Below, piece by piece: positions 53,176 to 63,005 of a stretch of 64,000 nucleotides of DNA; position 1 is the first letter of the stretch, and every line of letters starts with the position of its first letter. Source of the DNA: Pseudomonas taiwanensis (GTDB lineage: Bacteria > Pseudomonadota > Gammaproteobacteria > Pseudomonadales > Pseudomonadaceae); NCBI RefSeq assembly GCF_013393345.1, contig NZ_QJRF01000030.1, positions 1 through 64,000 on the forward strand. Reading direction: 5' to 3'. The notes beneath the pieces were generated by a model. The model saw only the letters and a program-made list of their open reading frames with translations. It ran no database searches and was not told the origin of the DNA. Made by a program: the position numbers and the translations under genes.

Positions 53176-54009
53176 TCAGGCCTGTTCCCGGCGCGAGGCG
53201 GGGACCAGCTTGGCGACGGTTTCGCCTTTCTTCACTTCGGCGCCGAAGTTGGCGTTATAGGTGGCGACGACTTCACCGGCGATCGATATGGCGATCTCCA
53301 CCGGCAGCTTGCCTTTGACCTCCTGGATGCCCATCGGGCAGCGCATGCGTTGCATGGTTTCGGCAGCGAAACCGCGATCACGCAGGCGATGCTCGAACTT
53401 GACGCGCTTGGTCTTCGAACCGATCAGGCCGAAGTAGGCGAAGTCGTTACGCTTGAGGATTTCGGCGGTCAGTTCCAGGTCCAGCTGGTGGTTATGGGTC
53501 ATGACGATGAAGTAGCTGCCCTTGGGCATCTCGGCGATCTCGTCGACCACCTCTTCGTTGACCACTTTCTCCACGCCAGCCGGAATGTGTTCGGGGAACT
53601 CGTTTTCCCGCGAGTCGATCCAGCGCACCTTGCAGGGCAGGCTGGCGAGCAGCGGGACCAGCGCACGGCCGACGTGGCCGGCGCCGAATACGGCGATATG
53701 TGCCTGGGGCTGGCCCATGGGTTCGAACAGCAGGACGGTGGCACCGCCGCAGCACTGGCCGAGGCTGGCGCCCAGGCTGAAACGCTCCAGGCGCGTGTCC
53801 TGGTTGCGATTCTCGAGCATCTCGCGGGCGATCTCCATGGCCTTGAACTCGAGATGACCGCCACCGATGGTCTCGAAGATCCGCTCGGCGGTGACGACCA
53901 TCTTCGAACCGGCGTTGCGCGGGGTCGAGCCACGCTCTTCGATGATGGTCACCAGCACGCAGGGTTCACCACGGTGCTGAAGGTCGGCGAGGGCGCTGAT
54001 CCAGCTCAT
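53176..54009 (-). CDS. xdhC: Xanthine dehydrogenase maturation factor XdhC
   Basis: This 277-residue protein has N-terminal EERGSTPRNAGSKMVV and GGGHLEFKAMEIAR. Next are GQCCGGATVLLFEP, with the Cys pair involved in molybdenum cofactor sulfuration, and a Rossmann segment (IAVFGAGHVGRALVPLL). XdhC binds the cofactor, promotes its sulfuration and inserts it into XdhB. It lies downstream of xdhB, separated by a 368-base gap containing a MITE-like repeat and a REP pair. Confidence 0.93.
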   Translation of the reverse strand: MSWISALADLQHRGEPCVLVTIIEERGSTPRNAGSKMVVTAERIFETIGGGHLEFKAMEIAREMLENRNQDTRLERFSLGASLGQCCGGATVLLFEPMGQPQAHIAVFGAGHVGRALVPLLASLPCKVRWIDSRENEFPEHIPAGVEKVVNEEVVDEIAEMPKGSYFIVMTHNHQLDLELTAEILKRNDFAYFGLIGSKTKRVKFEHRLRDRGFAAETMQRMRCPMGIQEVKGKLPVEIAISIAGEVVATYNANFGAEVKKGETVAKLVPASRREQA

Positions 54010-54069
54010 TTGCTCAGTCTCCAGCTACGCAGTGGCCTGGTGGTCCGCGACAGTCTCCAGTCGTCCATT

Positions 54070-54211
54070 GCAGCCTGCTGAAAAGCTACCTGCGTTGCCG
54101 ATGCATCGTTAGGGTCAGACTCAAAATGCTCATTTACAGCTCGTAAACTCCGCTTTTTCGTCTGCCCCTGCCTCGCCTCGGCTTCCTCGCCAACGCTTTT
54201 CAACAAGCTGC
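54070..54211. repeat. MITE-like element between xdhB and xdhC
   Basis: Imperfect terminal inverted repeats, GCAGCCTGCTGAAAAGC (54070-54086) and GCTTTTCAACAAGCTGC (54195-54211), bound a 142-base element. It has no transposase gene. I have the impression that similar TGCTGAAAAGC-ended sequences are common in pseudomonads. Confidence 0.5.
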
Positions 54212-54322
54212 AGGTACGGATGGGGGCCGGCAGTGTTTCCAGCAGTACGGCATCGCCGTCCTGCTGCTTGGTCTTCGTTTGATCGGTGGATGTTGTCATT
54301 GTTCTGCACCGTTTTTTTTCTA

Positions 54323-54375
54323 TGTAGGAGCCAGCTTGCTGGCGAATCGCCTTCGCCAGCAAGCTGGCTCCTACG
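54323..54375. repeat. REP doublet
   Basis: Inverted TGTAGGAGCCAGCTTGCTGG and CCAGCAAGCTGGCTCCTAC arms immediately after the xdhB stop codon. Confidence 0.85.
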
Positions 54376-54377
54376 GG

Positions 54378-56774
54378 TTACGCAGGCTCGGTCTCCGCCT
54401 GGGCGGGGGCCTGGGCCAGCTGTTGCAGTTTGCGCATCTGTTCGACGCCCCAGAGCACGCGCTCAGGGGTGGCCGGCGCGTCGATGTTCGGCTGTACCTT
54501 GTAGTCCCCCAGGCTCGCCACGGCGTCCTTGATGGCGCACCAGACGGCAATGCCGAGCATGAAGGGCGGCTCGCCCACGGCCTTGGAATGGAATACCGTT
54601 TGCTCGGGGTTCTTGCGGTTCTCTACCAGCTTCACCCGCAGGTCGATCGGCATGTCGGCGATGGCCGGGATCTTGTAGCTCGCCGGGCCGCTGGTCATCA
54701 GCTTGCCTTTGGCGTTCCACACCAGCTCTTCCATGGTCAACCAGCCCATGCCCTGGACGAAGGCGCCTTCCACCTGGCCGATGTCGATGGCCGGGTTCAG
54801 CGAGGCACCCACGTCATGCAGGATGTCGGTGCGCAGCATCTTGTACTCGCCGGTCAGGGTGTCGACGATGACTTCGGCACAGGCCATGCCATAGGCGAAG
54901 TAATAGAAGGGACGGCCGGAGGCCTTATCGCGGTCGTAGAAGATCTTCGGCGTGCGATAGAAGCCGGTGCTGGAGAGCGAGATCTGGTTGAAGTAGGCGA
55001 GCTGGATCATTTCCTCGAAGGAGAGGAAGTGGTCGCGCACGCGTACCTGGTTGTTCTTGAACTCCACGTCCTCGGTGGTCACCTTGAAGTAATTGGCGAG
55101 GAACTCCACCAGGCGGCCCTTGATGGTTTCGGCTGCGTTCTGCGCGGCCTTGCCATTCAGGTCGGTACCGCTGGAAGCGGCGGTCGGCGAGGTGTTGGGC
55201 ACCTTGTCGGTATTGGTCGCGGTGATCTGGATGCGCGAAATATCCACCTGGAAGACTTCGGCCACCACCTGGGCGACCTTGGTATTCAGGCCCTGGCCCA
55301 TCTCGGTGCCACCGTGGTTCAGGTGGATGCTGCCGTCGGTGTAGATGTGCACCAGCGCGCCGGCCTGGTTGAGGAAGGTGGCGGTGAAGCTGATGCCGAA
55401 TTTCACCGGCGTCATTGCCAGGCCTTTCTTCAACACGGGGCTCTTGGCGTTGAACTCGCGAATTTCCTCGCGGCGCTTGGCGTACTCGCTGCTGGCCTCC
55501 AACTCCTCGGTCATCTCGACGAGCATGTTGTGCTCGACGGTCTGGTAGTAGTGGGTGACGTTGCGCTCGTCCTTGCCGTAGTAGTTCAGCTTGCGGACTT
55601 CCAGCGGGTCCTTGCCCAGATGGCGGGAGATCGCGTCCATGATCTCTTCGATCGCGACCATCCCCTGCGGGCCGCCGAAACCGCGGTAGGCAGTGTTCGA
55701 GGCGGTGTTGGTCTTGCAGCGGTGACCGTTGATGGTGGCATTTTCGAGGAAGTAGGCGTTGTCCGAGTGGAACATCGCGCGGTCGACGATGGAGCCGGAG
55801 AGGTCAGGCGAATAGCCGCAGTTGCCCGCCAGTTCCAGCTGGATGCCGCTGAGCAGGCCATTGTCATCGAAGCCCACGTCGTACTCAACGTAGAAGGGGT
55901 GACGCTTGCCGGTGATGCTCATGTCTTCCATGCGCGGCAGGCGCATCTTGGTCGGGCGACCGGTCAGGTGCGCGATGACCGCGCACAGGCAGGCCGGGCC
56001 GGCAGCCTGGGTTTCCTTGCCGCCGAAGCCGCCACCCATGCGACGCATGTCGATGACGATCTTGTTCATCGGCACGCCCAGCACCTCGGCCACCAGTTTC
56101 TGCACTTCGGTGGCGTTCTGGGTGGAGGTGTAGACGATCATGCCGCCGTCTTCGGTGGGCATGACGGAGGAAATCTGGGTTTCCAGGTAGAAGTGCTCCT
56201 GGCCACCGATGTGCAGGGTGCCCTGGATGCGGTTCTTCGCGCTGGCCAGCGCGGTAGTGGAATCACCGCGCTTGTGCTGGTGGCTGTCCAGTACGAAATG
56301 CTTCTTGCGCAGGGCGTCGACCACATCCAGTACCGGCTCGAGATCCTCGTATTCGACGATCGCGGCCATGGCGGCCTTGCGGGCGGTTTCCAGGCTGTCG
56401 GCGCCTACGGCCAGGACCACCTGACCGACGTACTCGACCTTGCCGTCCGCCAGCAGCGGGTCACCGGCAACCACCGGGCCGATGTCCAGCTGGCCGGGAA
56501 CGTCCTCGGCAGTGATGGCGATCGTCACGCCCGGGAACTGGTAGCAGGGGCTGGTATCGATGCGGGTGATGCGCGCATGGGCGCGATCGCTCATGCGGGC
56601 ATAGACATGCAGCTGGTTCGGGAACTCCAGGCGGTCGTCCACGTACACCGCTTCACCCGAGACGTGCTTGGGCGCGCTCTCGTGCTTGACGCTGCGGCCC
56701 ACGCCGGTGGTGATATCGGCTCGGAACAGTTCCGCCAGTTCTTCCTGGGTCTTGTGGTGGAAGTGATTAGACAT
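54378..56774 (-). CDS. xdhB: Xanthine dehydrogenase, molybdopterin subunit
   Basis: This 798-residue large subunit has the cofactor and substrate motifs MGGGFGGKETQAAG, NTAYRGFGGPQGM, HGGTEMGQGLNTK and the catalytic Glu in AVGEPPFMLG. It hydroxylates hypoxanthine and xanthine to urate with electrons passed to XdhA. Its start overlaps the xdhA stop by 8 bases, a sign of coupled translation. moaA in the same cluster and xdhC downstream supply cofactor functions. Confidence 0.96.
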   Translation of the reverse strand: MSNHFHHKTQEELAELFRADITTGVGRSVKHESAPKHVSGEAVYVDDRLEFPNQLHVYARMSDRAHARITRIDTSPCYQFPGVTIAITAEDVPGQLDIGPVVAGDPLLADGKVEYVGQVVLAVGADSLETARKAAMAAIVEYEDLEPVLDVVDALRKKHFVLDSHQHKRGDSTTALASAKNRIQGTLHIGGQEHFYLETQISSVMPTEDGGMIVYTSTQNATEVQKLVAEVLGVPMNKIVIDMRRMGGGFGGKETQAAGPACLCAVIAHLTGRPTKMRLPRMEDMSITGKRHPFYVEYDVGFDDNGLLSGIQLELAGNCGYSPDLSGSIVDRAMFHSDNAYFLENATINGHRCKTNTASNTAYRGFGGPQGMVAIEEIMDAISRHLGKDPLEVRKLNYYGKDERNVTHYYQTVEHNMLVEMTEELEASSEYAKRREEIREFNAKSPVLKKGLAMTPVKFGISFTATFLNQAGALVHIYTDGSIHLNHGGTEMGQGLNTKVAQVVAEVFQVDISRIQITATNTDKVPNTSPTAASSGTDLNGKAAQNAAETIKGRLVEFLANYFKVTTEDVEFKNNQVRVRDHFLSFEEMIQLAYFNQISLSSTGFYRTPKIFYDRDKASGRPFYYFAYGMACAEVIVDTLTGEYKMLRTDILHDVGASLNPAIDIGQVEGAFVQGMGWLTMEELVWNAKGKLMTSGPASYKIPAIADMPIDLRVKLVENRKNPEQTVFHSKAVGEPPFMLGIAVWCAIKDAVASLGDYKVQPNIDAPATPERVLWGVEQMRKLQQLAQAPAQAETEPA

Positions 56775-58206
56775 ACGCGGTCACCCGGGTTTCGACTTCT
56801 GGGGATTGCAGCTCGAGGAAGAACTTGCGCAGCAGGTTCTGGGCGGTCAGCAGGCGGTATTCTTTGCTGGCGCGGAAGTCCGAGAGCGGGGTGAAGTCCT
56901 TGGCCAGTGCTTCGCAGGCGCGTTCGACGGTGCCCGGGTACCAGGCCGCGCCGATCAGGGCCTGCTCACAGGCGCTGGCGCGCTTGGGAATGCCGGCCAT
57001 GCCGCCGAAGGCGACGCGGGCCTTGCGCACGACACCGTTCTCGATGACCAGGTTGAAGGCTGCGCAGACCGCGGAAATGTCATCGTCCAGGCGCTTGGAA
57101 ACCTTGTAGGCACGGAACGCCTGGTTGTTGCGGGCACGGGGCACGCGCACTTTCTCGATGAACTCGGATTCCTGGCGGGCAGTGACCTTGTAATCGAGGA
57201 AGTACTCGTCCAGCGGCAGGATGCGGGTCTGGTTGCCCTTGCGCAGGACGATCTCAGCACCCAGGGCGATCAGCAGCGGCGGGGCGTCACCGATGGGCGA
57301 GGCGTTGCCGATGTTGCCGCCCAGGGTGCCCTGGTTGCGAATCTGCAAGGAGGCGAAGCGGTGCAGCAGCTCGCCGAAGTCCGGGTACTCGCGGGAGAGG
57401 GTTTCGTAGCAGTCGGACAGCGGGGTAGCGGCGCCGATCTCGATGAAGTTGCCGTTTTCCTCGATGCGCTTCATGGATTCGATGTGGCCGACATAGATCA
57501 TCACCGGCAGTTCACGGTGGAACTGGGTGACTTCCAGGGCCAGGTCGGTGCCGCCGGCCAGCAGGCGGGCCTGCGGGTTGGAAACATAGAAGTCGGCCAG
57601 GTCGGCGACAGTCAGCGGAACCAGGCAACGCTTGTCGCCGCTGTTCAGTTCAGCGGTATCGCGCGGGGCGATGGACTTCAGCTGGGCGACGGTCTGGGCC
57701 TCGGCGGCATCGAACTGATCGGGCTGCTTCTGGCAGCAGGCCTGTTCGGCGGCGTCGATGATCGGGCGATAGCCGGTGCAGCGGCACAGGTTGCCGGCGA
57801 GGGCTTCCATGGTCTGGGCCTTGTCGAAGCCATCGCTGTTCTTCTGCAGGGCGAACAGCGACATCACGAAGCCAGGCGTGCAGAAGCCGCACTGGGAGCC
57901 GTGGCAATCCACCATCGCCTGCTGCACGGAGTGCAGTTGGCCGCGGTGCTTGAGGTCTTCGACGGTAATGAGTTGCTTGCCGTGCAGCGAGGACACGAAG
58001 GTCAGGCAGGAGTTGAGCGTGCGGTAACGGACGCGATCACCGTCAAGCTCGCCGACAACCACGGTGCAGGCGCCACAGTCGCCCGAGGCGCAGCCTTCTT
58101 TGGTACCGGGTTTGCCGACATGCTCACGCAGGTAATTGAGCACCGTGACATTGGGATCCAGGGCATGCTCGGTGCGCAGCTCCCGGTTGAGTAAAAACTG
58201 GATCAA
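56767..58206 (-). CDS. xdhA: Xanthine dehydrogenase, iron-sulfur/FAD subunit
   Basis: This 479-residue subunit carries two 2Fe-2S clusters (GCASGDCGACTVV with a later SCL Cys, and CGFCTPGF plus CRCTGYRP). An FAD domain follows from about residue 190 (LLAGGTDLALEV, TLGGNIGNASPIGD). It takes electrons from the molybdenum centre to NAD. It is the first gene of xdhA-xdhB-xdhC-guaD. The GGAGG ribosome-binding site lies 7-11 bases upstream, and three dyads occur in the upstream region. Confidence 0.95.
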   Translation of the reverse strand: MIQFLLNRELRTEHALDPNVTVLNYLREHVGKPGTKEGCASGDCGACTVVVGELDGDRVRYRTLNSCLTFVSSLHGKQLITVEDLKHRGQLHSVQQAMVDCHGSQCGFCTPGFVMSLFALQKNSDGFDKAQTMEALAGNLCRCTGYRPIIDAAEQACCQKQPDQFDAAEAQTVAQLKSIAPRDTAELNSGDKRCLVPLTVADLADFYVSNPQARLLAGGTDLALEVTQFHRELPVMIYVGHIESMKRIEENGNFIEIGAATPLSDCYETLSREYPDFGELLHRFASLQIRNQGTLGGNIGNASPIGDAPPLLIALGAEIVLRKGNQTRILPLDEYFLDYKVTARQESEFIEKVRVPRARNNQAFRAYKVSKRLDDDISAVCAAFNLVIENGVVRKARVAFGGMAGIPKRASACEQALIGAAWYPGTVERACEALAKDFTPLSDFRASKEYRLLTAQNLLRKFFLELQSPEVETRVTAYV

Positions 58207-58234
58207 GGACGACCTCCAGGCACTTTATTGTTTT

Positions 58235-58308
58235 TACGAGGGCTCGTATGACGGCAAATTTAGAGAGGTCTGACTTTTGGGTCAATAAATATTTGACTCG
58301 TAAGTCAG
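58235..58308. promoter_or_regulatory. Cluster of dyads in the xdhA upstream region
   Basis: A perfect TACGAG-GG-CTCGTA (58235-58248), TGACTCGTAAGTCA (58294-58307, arms TGACT/AGTCA) and a related TGACTTTTGGGTCA (58271-58284) lie 29-102 bases before the xdhA start. These differ from the TTGTATACAA sites and imply a second regulator. The 403-base gap 58207-58609 otherwise shows nothing coding. Confidence 0.5.
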
Positions 58309-58609
58309 GAAATCTTCATCTGTTTCGGTTATTAGCACGTTGCGTCCGCTCTGCCTCAAGGCTCACGCGCATTTCGTACCACCTGTCCTAAGTGTAGGTA
58401 AGGGAGGGAGGGGTGCCGGGGCAAGTCGTTCAGGGGCGTTCGATGCCTTGTGGTAGACTGCGCGCCTGCCCGCGTCCTGCGGCAGAGTCGGAAATTTCCC
58501 CCTTTCGCTCTTGCACCCACTGCCCGTACCCGTAGTACTGTCAGCGCCGGAGCTTTGGCGCGGGAAAGCTCCGGCGCAGCGCACCATGCCCCCAGTTCAA
58601 AGGAAAACC

Positions 58610-59269
58610 ATGACGTTCAAGGCACCGGACAGCCTCTCCGAGCAGATTGCCCAGCACCTGGCCGAGCGCATCATTCGCGGCGAGCTGAAAGAGCGTGAGC
58701 GCATCCAGGAACAGAAAGTCACCCTGGCCATGAATGTCAGCCGGGGGTCGGTACGCGAAGCGCTGTTGATCCTGGAGCGTCGTCATCTGATCACCATCCT
58801 GCCGCGCCGTGGCGCCCAGGTGTCCGAGTTGACCCAGCAACACGTGCGCAGCCTCTATACGCTGGTGATGGAGCTGTACATCCTCCTGGGCTACGCGGTT
58901 GCCGAACATTGGCGCCGCGAGGAAGACCTGGCGCCCTTCCGCGTGATCCAGCAACGCCTTGTCGAAGCGCGCGAGCGGGAAGACATCCTCGCGTTCGTCG
59001 ATTCCAGCTTCGCCATCATGCAGGCGGCTTATCCCTTCGCCGACAACCCGTACCTGCAACAGACCCTGGACAACCTTCAACCGGCCATCGCCCGCACCTA
59101 TTACATGGCGCTGGAGCGCCGTCGCGGCCAGATGGAGAACCTCGGTGCGGTGTTCGACGACCTGCTGCTGGCGGTGATCGCCCGCGACCAGGCAAAGATC
59201 CGCGAAGTGCTGCTGGACTACGGCAAGCAGAACTGCGAGCTGGTGCTCGCGGCCCTGGCCGAACGTTGA
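58610..59269 (+). CDS. GntR/FCD-like regulator lacking the usual metal-site His
   Basis: This 219-residue protein has a winged helix (RERIQEQKVTLAMNVSRGSVREALLILERRHLI, in part) followed by a helical FCD-like domain. Where FCD domains normally show F-H, this one reads SSFAIMQAAYPF, and the C-terminal His pair is absent (LLDYGKQNCEL), so metal binding is unlikely. The ATG at 58610 follows AAAGGA. It is divergent from xdhA and only 13 bases before smc, an arrangement I recall from P. aeruginosa. It may control xdhA, smc or both. Confidence 0.85.
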   Translation: MTFKAPDSLSEQIAQHLAERIIRGELKERERIQEQKVTLAMNVSRGSVREALLILERRHLITILPRRGAQVSELTQQHVRSLYTLVMELYILLGYAVAEHWRREEDLAPFRVIQQRLVEAREREDILAFVDSSFAIMQAAYPFADNPYLQQTLDNLQPAIARTYYMALERRRGQMENLGAVFDDLLLAVIARDQAKIREVLLDYGKQNCELVLAALAER

Positions 59270-59282
59270 GCGGAGCACGTCG

Positions 59283-62200
59283 ATGCGGCTGAAGTGCATC
59301 AAGCTGGCCGGGTTCAAGTCCTTCGTGGACCCGACTACCGTCAGCTTCCCCAGCAACATGGCCGCTGTGGTGGGGCCTAACGGTTGCGGCAAGTCGAACA
59401 TTATCGACGCCGTTCGCTGGGTAATGGGTGAGAGTTCGGCGAAGAACCTGCGTGGCGAGTCGATGACCGACGTCATCTTCAATGGCTCCAATACCCGCAA
59501 ACCGGTCGCCCAGGCCAGCATCGAGCTGATCTTCGACAACTCCGACAACACCCTGGTAGGCGAATACGCCGCATTTGCCGAGATCTCCATTCGCCGCCGC
59601 GTGAGCCGCGACGGTCAGAACACCTACTTCCTCAACGGCACCAAGTGCCGTCGCCGGGACATCACCGATATTTTCCTCGGCACCGGCCTGGGCCCGCGCA
59701 GCTACTCGATCATCGAGCAGGGGATGATTTCCAAGCTGATCGAGGCCAAGCCCGAGGACCTGCGCAACTTCATCGAAGAAGCCGCCGGCATCTCCAAGTA
59801 CAAGGAGCGCCGTCGCGAGACCGAAAGCCGAATCCGCCGTACGCAGGAAAACCTCGCGCGCCTGACTGACCTGCGCGAGGAACTGGAGCGTCAGCTGGAA
59901 CGCTTGCACCGGCAGGCCCAGTCCGCCGAGAAATACCAGGAATACAAGGCCGAAGAGCGCCAGCTCAAGGCACAGCTCGCCGCCCTGAAATGGCGGGCGC
60001 TGAATGAGCAGGTCGGTCAGCGCGAAGCGGTGATCGGCAACCAGGAGGTCAGCTTCGAAGCCCTGGTGGCCGAGCAGCGCAATGCCGACGCCAGCATCGA
60101 GCGCCTGCGTGACGGGCACCATGAGCTGTCCGAACGCTTCAACCTGGTGCAGGGGCGCTTCTATTCAGTAGGGGGCGATATTGCCCGTGTGGAGCAGAGC
60201 ATCCAGCACGGCCAGCAGCGTCTGCGCCAATTGCAGGACGACCTGCGTGAGGCCGAGCGCGCTCGCCAGGAGACCGAATCCCATCTGGGCCACGACCGCA
60301 CGCTGCTCGCCACCTTGGGCGAAGAGCTGGACATGCTGGGGCCCGAGCAGGAAATGAGTGCTGCGGCTGCCGAAGAGGCTGCCGCCCAGCTTGAAGAGTC
60401 CGAAACCGGCATGCATGCCTGGCAGGAGCAGTGGGATGGCTTCAACCAGCGCAGTGCGGAGCCGCGACGCCAGGCGGAGGTCCAGCAGTCGCGTATCCAG
60501 CAGCTGGATCAGAGTCTGGAGCGTCTGCTGGAGCGCGAACGTCGCCTGAAGGACGAAGCGACGCAACTGGCTGCCGACCCGGAAGATGCTGCAATCCAGG
60601 AAATGCTCGAAGAGCTGGCGGTCGGCGAAATGCGCCTCGAAGAGCTCCAGGCTGCCGAACAGGGCCTGGCGGAGCGCCTGGACGAACTGCGCGAAGAATT
60701 GCAGCGGGCCACCCAGGCCCAACAGCAGGCCCAGGGGGAACTGCAGCGCCTGAATGGCCGCATCGCCTCGCTGGAAGCCCTTCAGCAAGCCGCGCTCAAC
60801 CCGGGCAAGGGTGCCGCTGAATGGCTGCGTGAGCAGAACCTGGCAGAACGCCCGCGACTGGCTGAAGGTCTGCGGGTGGAGCAGGGCTGGGAGCTGGCGG
60901 TGGAAACCGTCCTCGGCGCCGATCTCCAGGCTGTGCTGCTGGATGATTTCAATGGCCTCGACCTTTCCGGTTTCAGCCAGGGCGAGCTGCGCCTGGCCAG
61001 CGCCGGCAGGGGCGGTGGGCGAGCGCCGGGCAGCCTGCTGGACAAAGTCGAAGCGCCGATGGACCTGGCGCCCTGGCTGGGCAAGGTCCTGCCGGTGGAA
61101 ACCCTTGAACAGGCATTGACCCGCCGCAGCAGCCTGGCAGAGGGCGAAAGCCTGATCAGCCGGGATGGCTACTGGGTCGGTCGCAACTTCCTTCGGGTAC
61201 GACGGGCCAGCGAGGCGGAGAGCGGATTGCTGGCACGTGGCCAGGAGCTGGAACGCCTGCATGCCGAGCGCGAGGAGCGCGAAGCTGCCCTGGAACATCT
61301 GGAAGAACGCCTGCAGCAGCTTCGCGACGGCCAGCGCCAGCAGGAAGAGTCCCGCGAGCAGCAGCGCCGCTTGTTGCAGGATGAGTCCCGCAGCCTGGGC
61401 GAGCTCAAGGCAAGACTGTCCGCCCAGCAGGCGAAGGTGGAGCAACTGGCACTGCGTCGTCGCCGGCTGGAGGAGGAGCTTCGCGAGCTGGGCGAGCAGC
61501 GCGCCCTGGAGCACGAGCAGTTGGGCGCGGCCCGCTTGACCTTGCAGGACGCGCTGGACGCCATGGCCAGCGACACCGAACAACGGGAAAAATTGCTGGC
61601 CGAGCGCGATGGCCTGCGCGAACGCCTGGACCGAATCCGCCAGGAAGCTCGCCAGCACAAGGATCACGCGCACCAGTTGGCCGTGCGTGTCGGCTCGCTC
61701 ACGGCGCAGCACGATTCCACGCGTCAGGCCCTCGAACGCCTGAGCCTGCAGTTCGAGCGCCTCAATGAGCGTCGTGAGCAACTCAGCCTCAACCTGGAGG
61801 AGGGCGCCGCACCGCTGGAGGAGTTGCGCCTGAAGTTGGAAGAGCTGCTGGAGAAGCGGCTGGGTGTCGAAGAAGAGCTGAAACTGGCCCGGCTCGCCCT
61901 GGAAGATGCCGATCGTGAACTCCGTGACGCCGAGAAGCGGCGCACCCAGGCCGAGCAGCAATCGCAGCTGCTGCGTGGCCAGCTGGAACAGCAGCGTCTG
62001 GAGTGGCAGGCACTGACGGTCCGTCGCAAGACCTTGCAGGACCAGCTCCATGAGGACGGCTACGATCTGCACGGCGTACTTGCGACGCTGACCGCCGAAG
62101 CCAGCGAATCCGCTTGGGAAGAGGAGCTTGAACGCCTTGCCGCGCGAATCCAGCGCCTCGGCCCGATCAACCTCGCCGCCATCGACGAATATCAGCAGCA

Positions 62201-62771
62201 ATCAGAGCGCAAGCGCTACTTGGACGCCCAGAACGACGACCTGGTGGAAGCCCTGGAAACGCTGGAAAACGTCATTCGCAAGATCGACAAGGAAACCCGC
62301 AACCGCTTCAAGGAAACCTTCGACCAGATCAACGCCGGCCTCCAGGCGCTGTTCCCGAAGGTGTTCGGCGGCGGTCATGCCTACCTGGAACTGACGGGCG
62401 AGGACCTGCTGGATACCGGTGTGGCGATCATGGCGCGCCCGCCGGGCAAAAAGAACAGCACCATCCACCTGCTTTCCGGTGGCGAAAAGGCACTGACCGC
62501 GCTGGCGCTGGTATTTGCCATCTTCCAGCTCAACCCCGCGCCGTTCTGCATGTTGGACGAGGTGGATGCGCCGCTCGACGACGCCAACGTCGGCCGATAT
62601 GCGCGTCTAGTGAAGGAAATGTCCGAGAAAGTGCAATTCATCTATATCACTCACAACAAGATCGCCATGGAAATGGCCGATCAGTTGATGGGTGTGACCA
62701 TGCACGAGCCCGGCTGCTCGCGCCTGGTGGCGGTGGATGTGGAAGAGGCGATGTCGATGGTCGAGGCCTGA
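59283..62771 (+). CDS. smc: Chromosome segregation ATPase SMC
   Basis: This 1162-residue protein has an N-terminal Walker A (GPNGCGKSNIIDAV, about residues 31-38), long coiled coils (about 170-480 and 640-1000), a hinge around 500-620, and the C-terminal signature LLSGGEKALTALAL with Walker B MLDEVDAPLDD. It forms a ring that compacts and organises sister chromosomes. No scpA or scpB is adjacent. It follows a GntR gene by 13 bases, so the two are likely co-transcribed. Length is normal for proteobacterial SMC. Confidence 0.95.
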   Translation: MRLKCIKLAGFKSFVDPTTVSFPSNMAAVVGPNGCGKSNIIDAVRWVMGESSAKNLRGESMTDVIFNGSNTRKPVAQASIELIFDNSDNTLVGEYAAFAEISIRRRVSRDGQNTYFLNGTKCRRRDITDIFLGTGLGPRSYSIIEQGMISKLIEAKPEDLRNFIEEAAGISKYKERRRETESRIRRTQENLARLTDLREELERQLERLHRQAQSAEKYQEYKAEERQLKAQLAALKWRALNEQVGQREAVIGNQEVSFEALVAEQRNADASIERLRDGHHELSERFNLVQGRFYSVGGDIARVEQSIQHGQQRLRQLQDDLREAERARQETESHLGHDRTLLATLGEELDMLGPEQEMSAAAAEEAAAQLEESETGMHAWQEQWDGFNQRSAEPRRQAEVQQSRIQQLDQSLERLLERERRLKDEATQLAADPEDAAIQEMLEELAVGEMRLEELQAAEQGLAERLDELREELQRATQAQQQAQGELQRLNGRIASLEALQQAALNPGKGAAEWLREQNLAERPRLAEGLRVEQGWELAVETVLGADLQAVLLDDFNGLDLSGFSQGELRLASAGRGGGRAPGSLLDKVEAPMDLAPWLGKVLPVETLEQALTRRSSLAEGESLISRDGYWVGRNFLRVRRASEAESGLLARGQELERLHAEREEREAALEHLEERLQQLRDGQRQQEESREQQRRLLQDESRSLGELKARLSAQQAKVEQLALRRRRLEEELRELGEQRALEHEQLGAARLTLQDALDAMASDTEQREKLLAERDGLRERLDRIRQEARQHKDHAHQLAVRVGSLTAQHDSTRQALERLSLQFERLNERREQLSLNLEEGAAPLEELRLKLEELLEKRLGVEEELKLARLALEDADRELRDAEKRRTQAEQQSQLLRGQLEQQRLEWQALTVRRKTLQDQLHEDGYDLHGVLATLTAEASESAWEEELERLAARIQRLGPINLAAIDEYQQQSERKRYLDAQNDDLVEALETLENVIRKIDKETRNRFKETFDQINAGLQALFPKVFGGGHAYLELTGEDLLDTGVAIMARPPGKKNSTIHLLSGGEKALTALALVFAIFQLNPAPFCMLDEVDAPLDDANVGRYARLVKEMSEKVQFIYITHNKIAMEMADQLMGVTMHEPGCSRLVAVDVEEAMSMVEA

Positions 62772-63005
62772 TCGTCGGCCGAATTCGAACCCTTGACGGG
62801 GCGGAGGATCAAATTCGCGTTGGCAGGGTTGTAAGCCGCTATCAGAGGTTTCTCTGCTGGGCTTGTCGTGCTAGCTTTATGCCCAATTTTGTCGCACGTG
62901 GAAAACGCCATTCAGAACATGGAGTTGGGCGCCACGTTTCAGGGGACGGGATGTCCTTTCTTCACCATTGTCTGTTTGCATTTTCACTAGGGGACACAGG
63001 ACTAC

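Noticed and set aside
54006-54299. A minus-strand frame of about 97 codons between xdhB and xdhC
   Set aside because: It runs through the MITE-like element and its composition changes at the element border, so it is more likely chance than a gene.
54279-56894. An 871-codon plus-strand frame opposite xdhB
   Set aside because: It is antisense to xdhB, which has all molybdopterin-subunit motifs.
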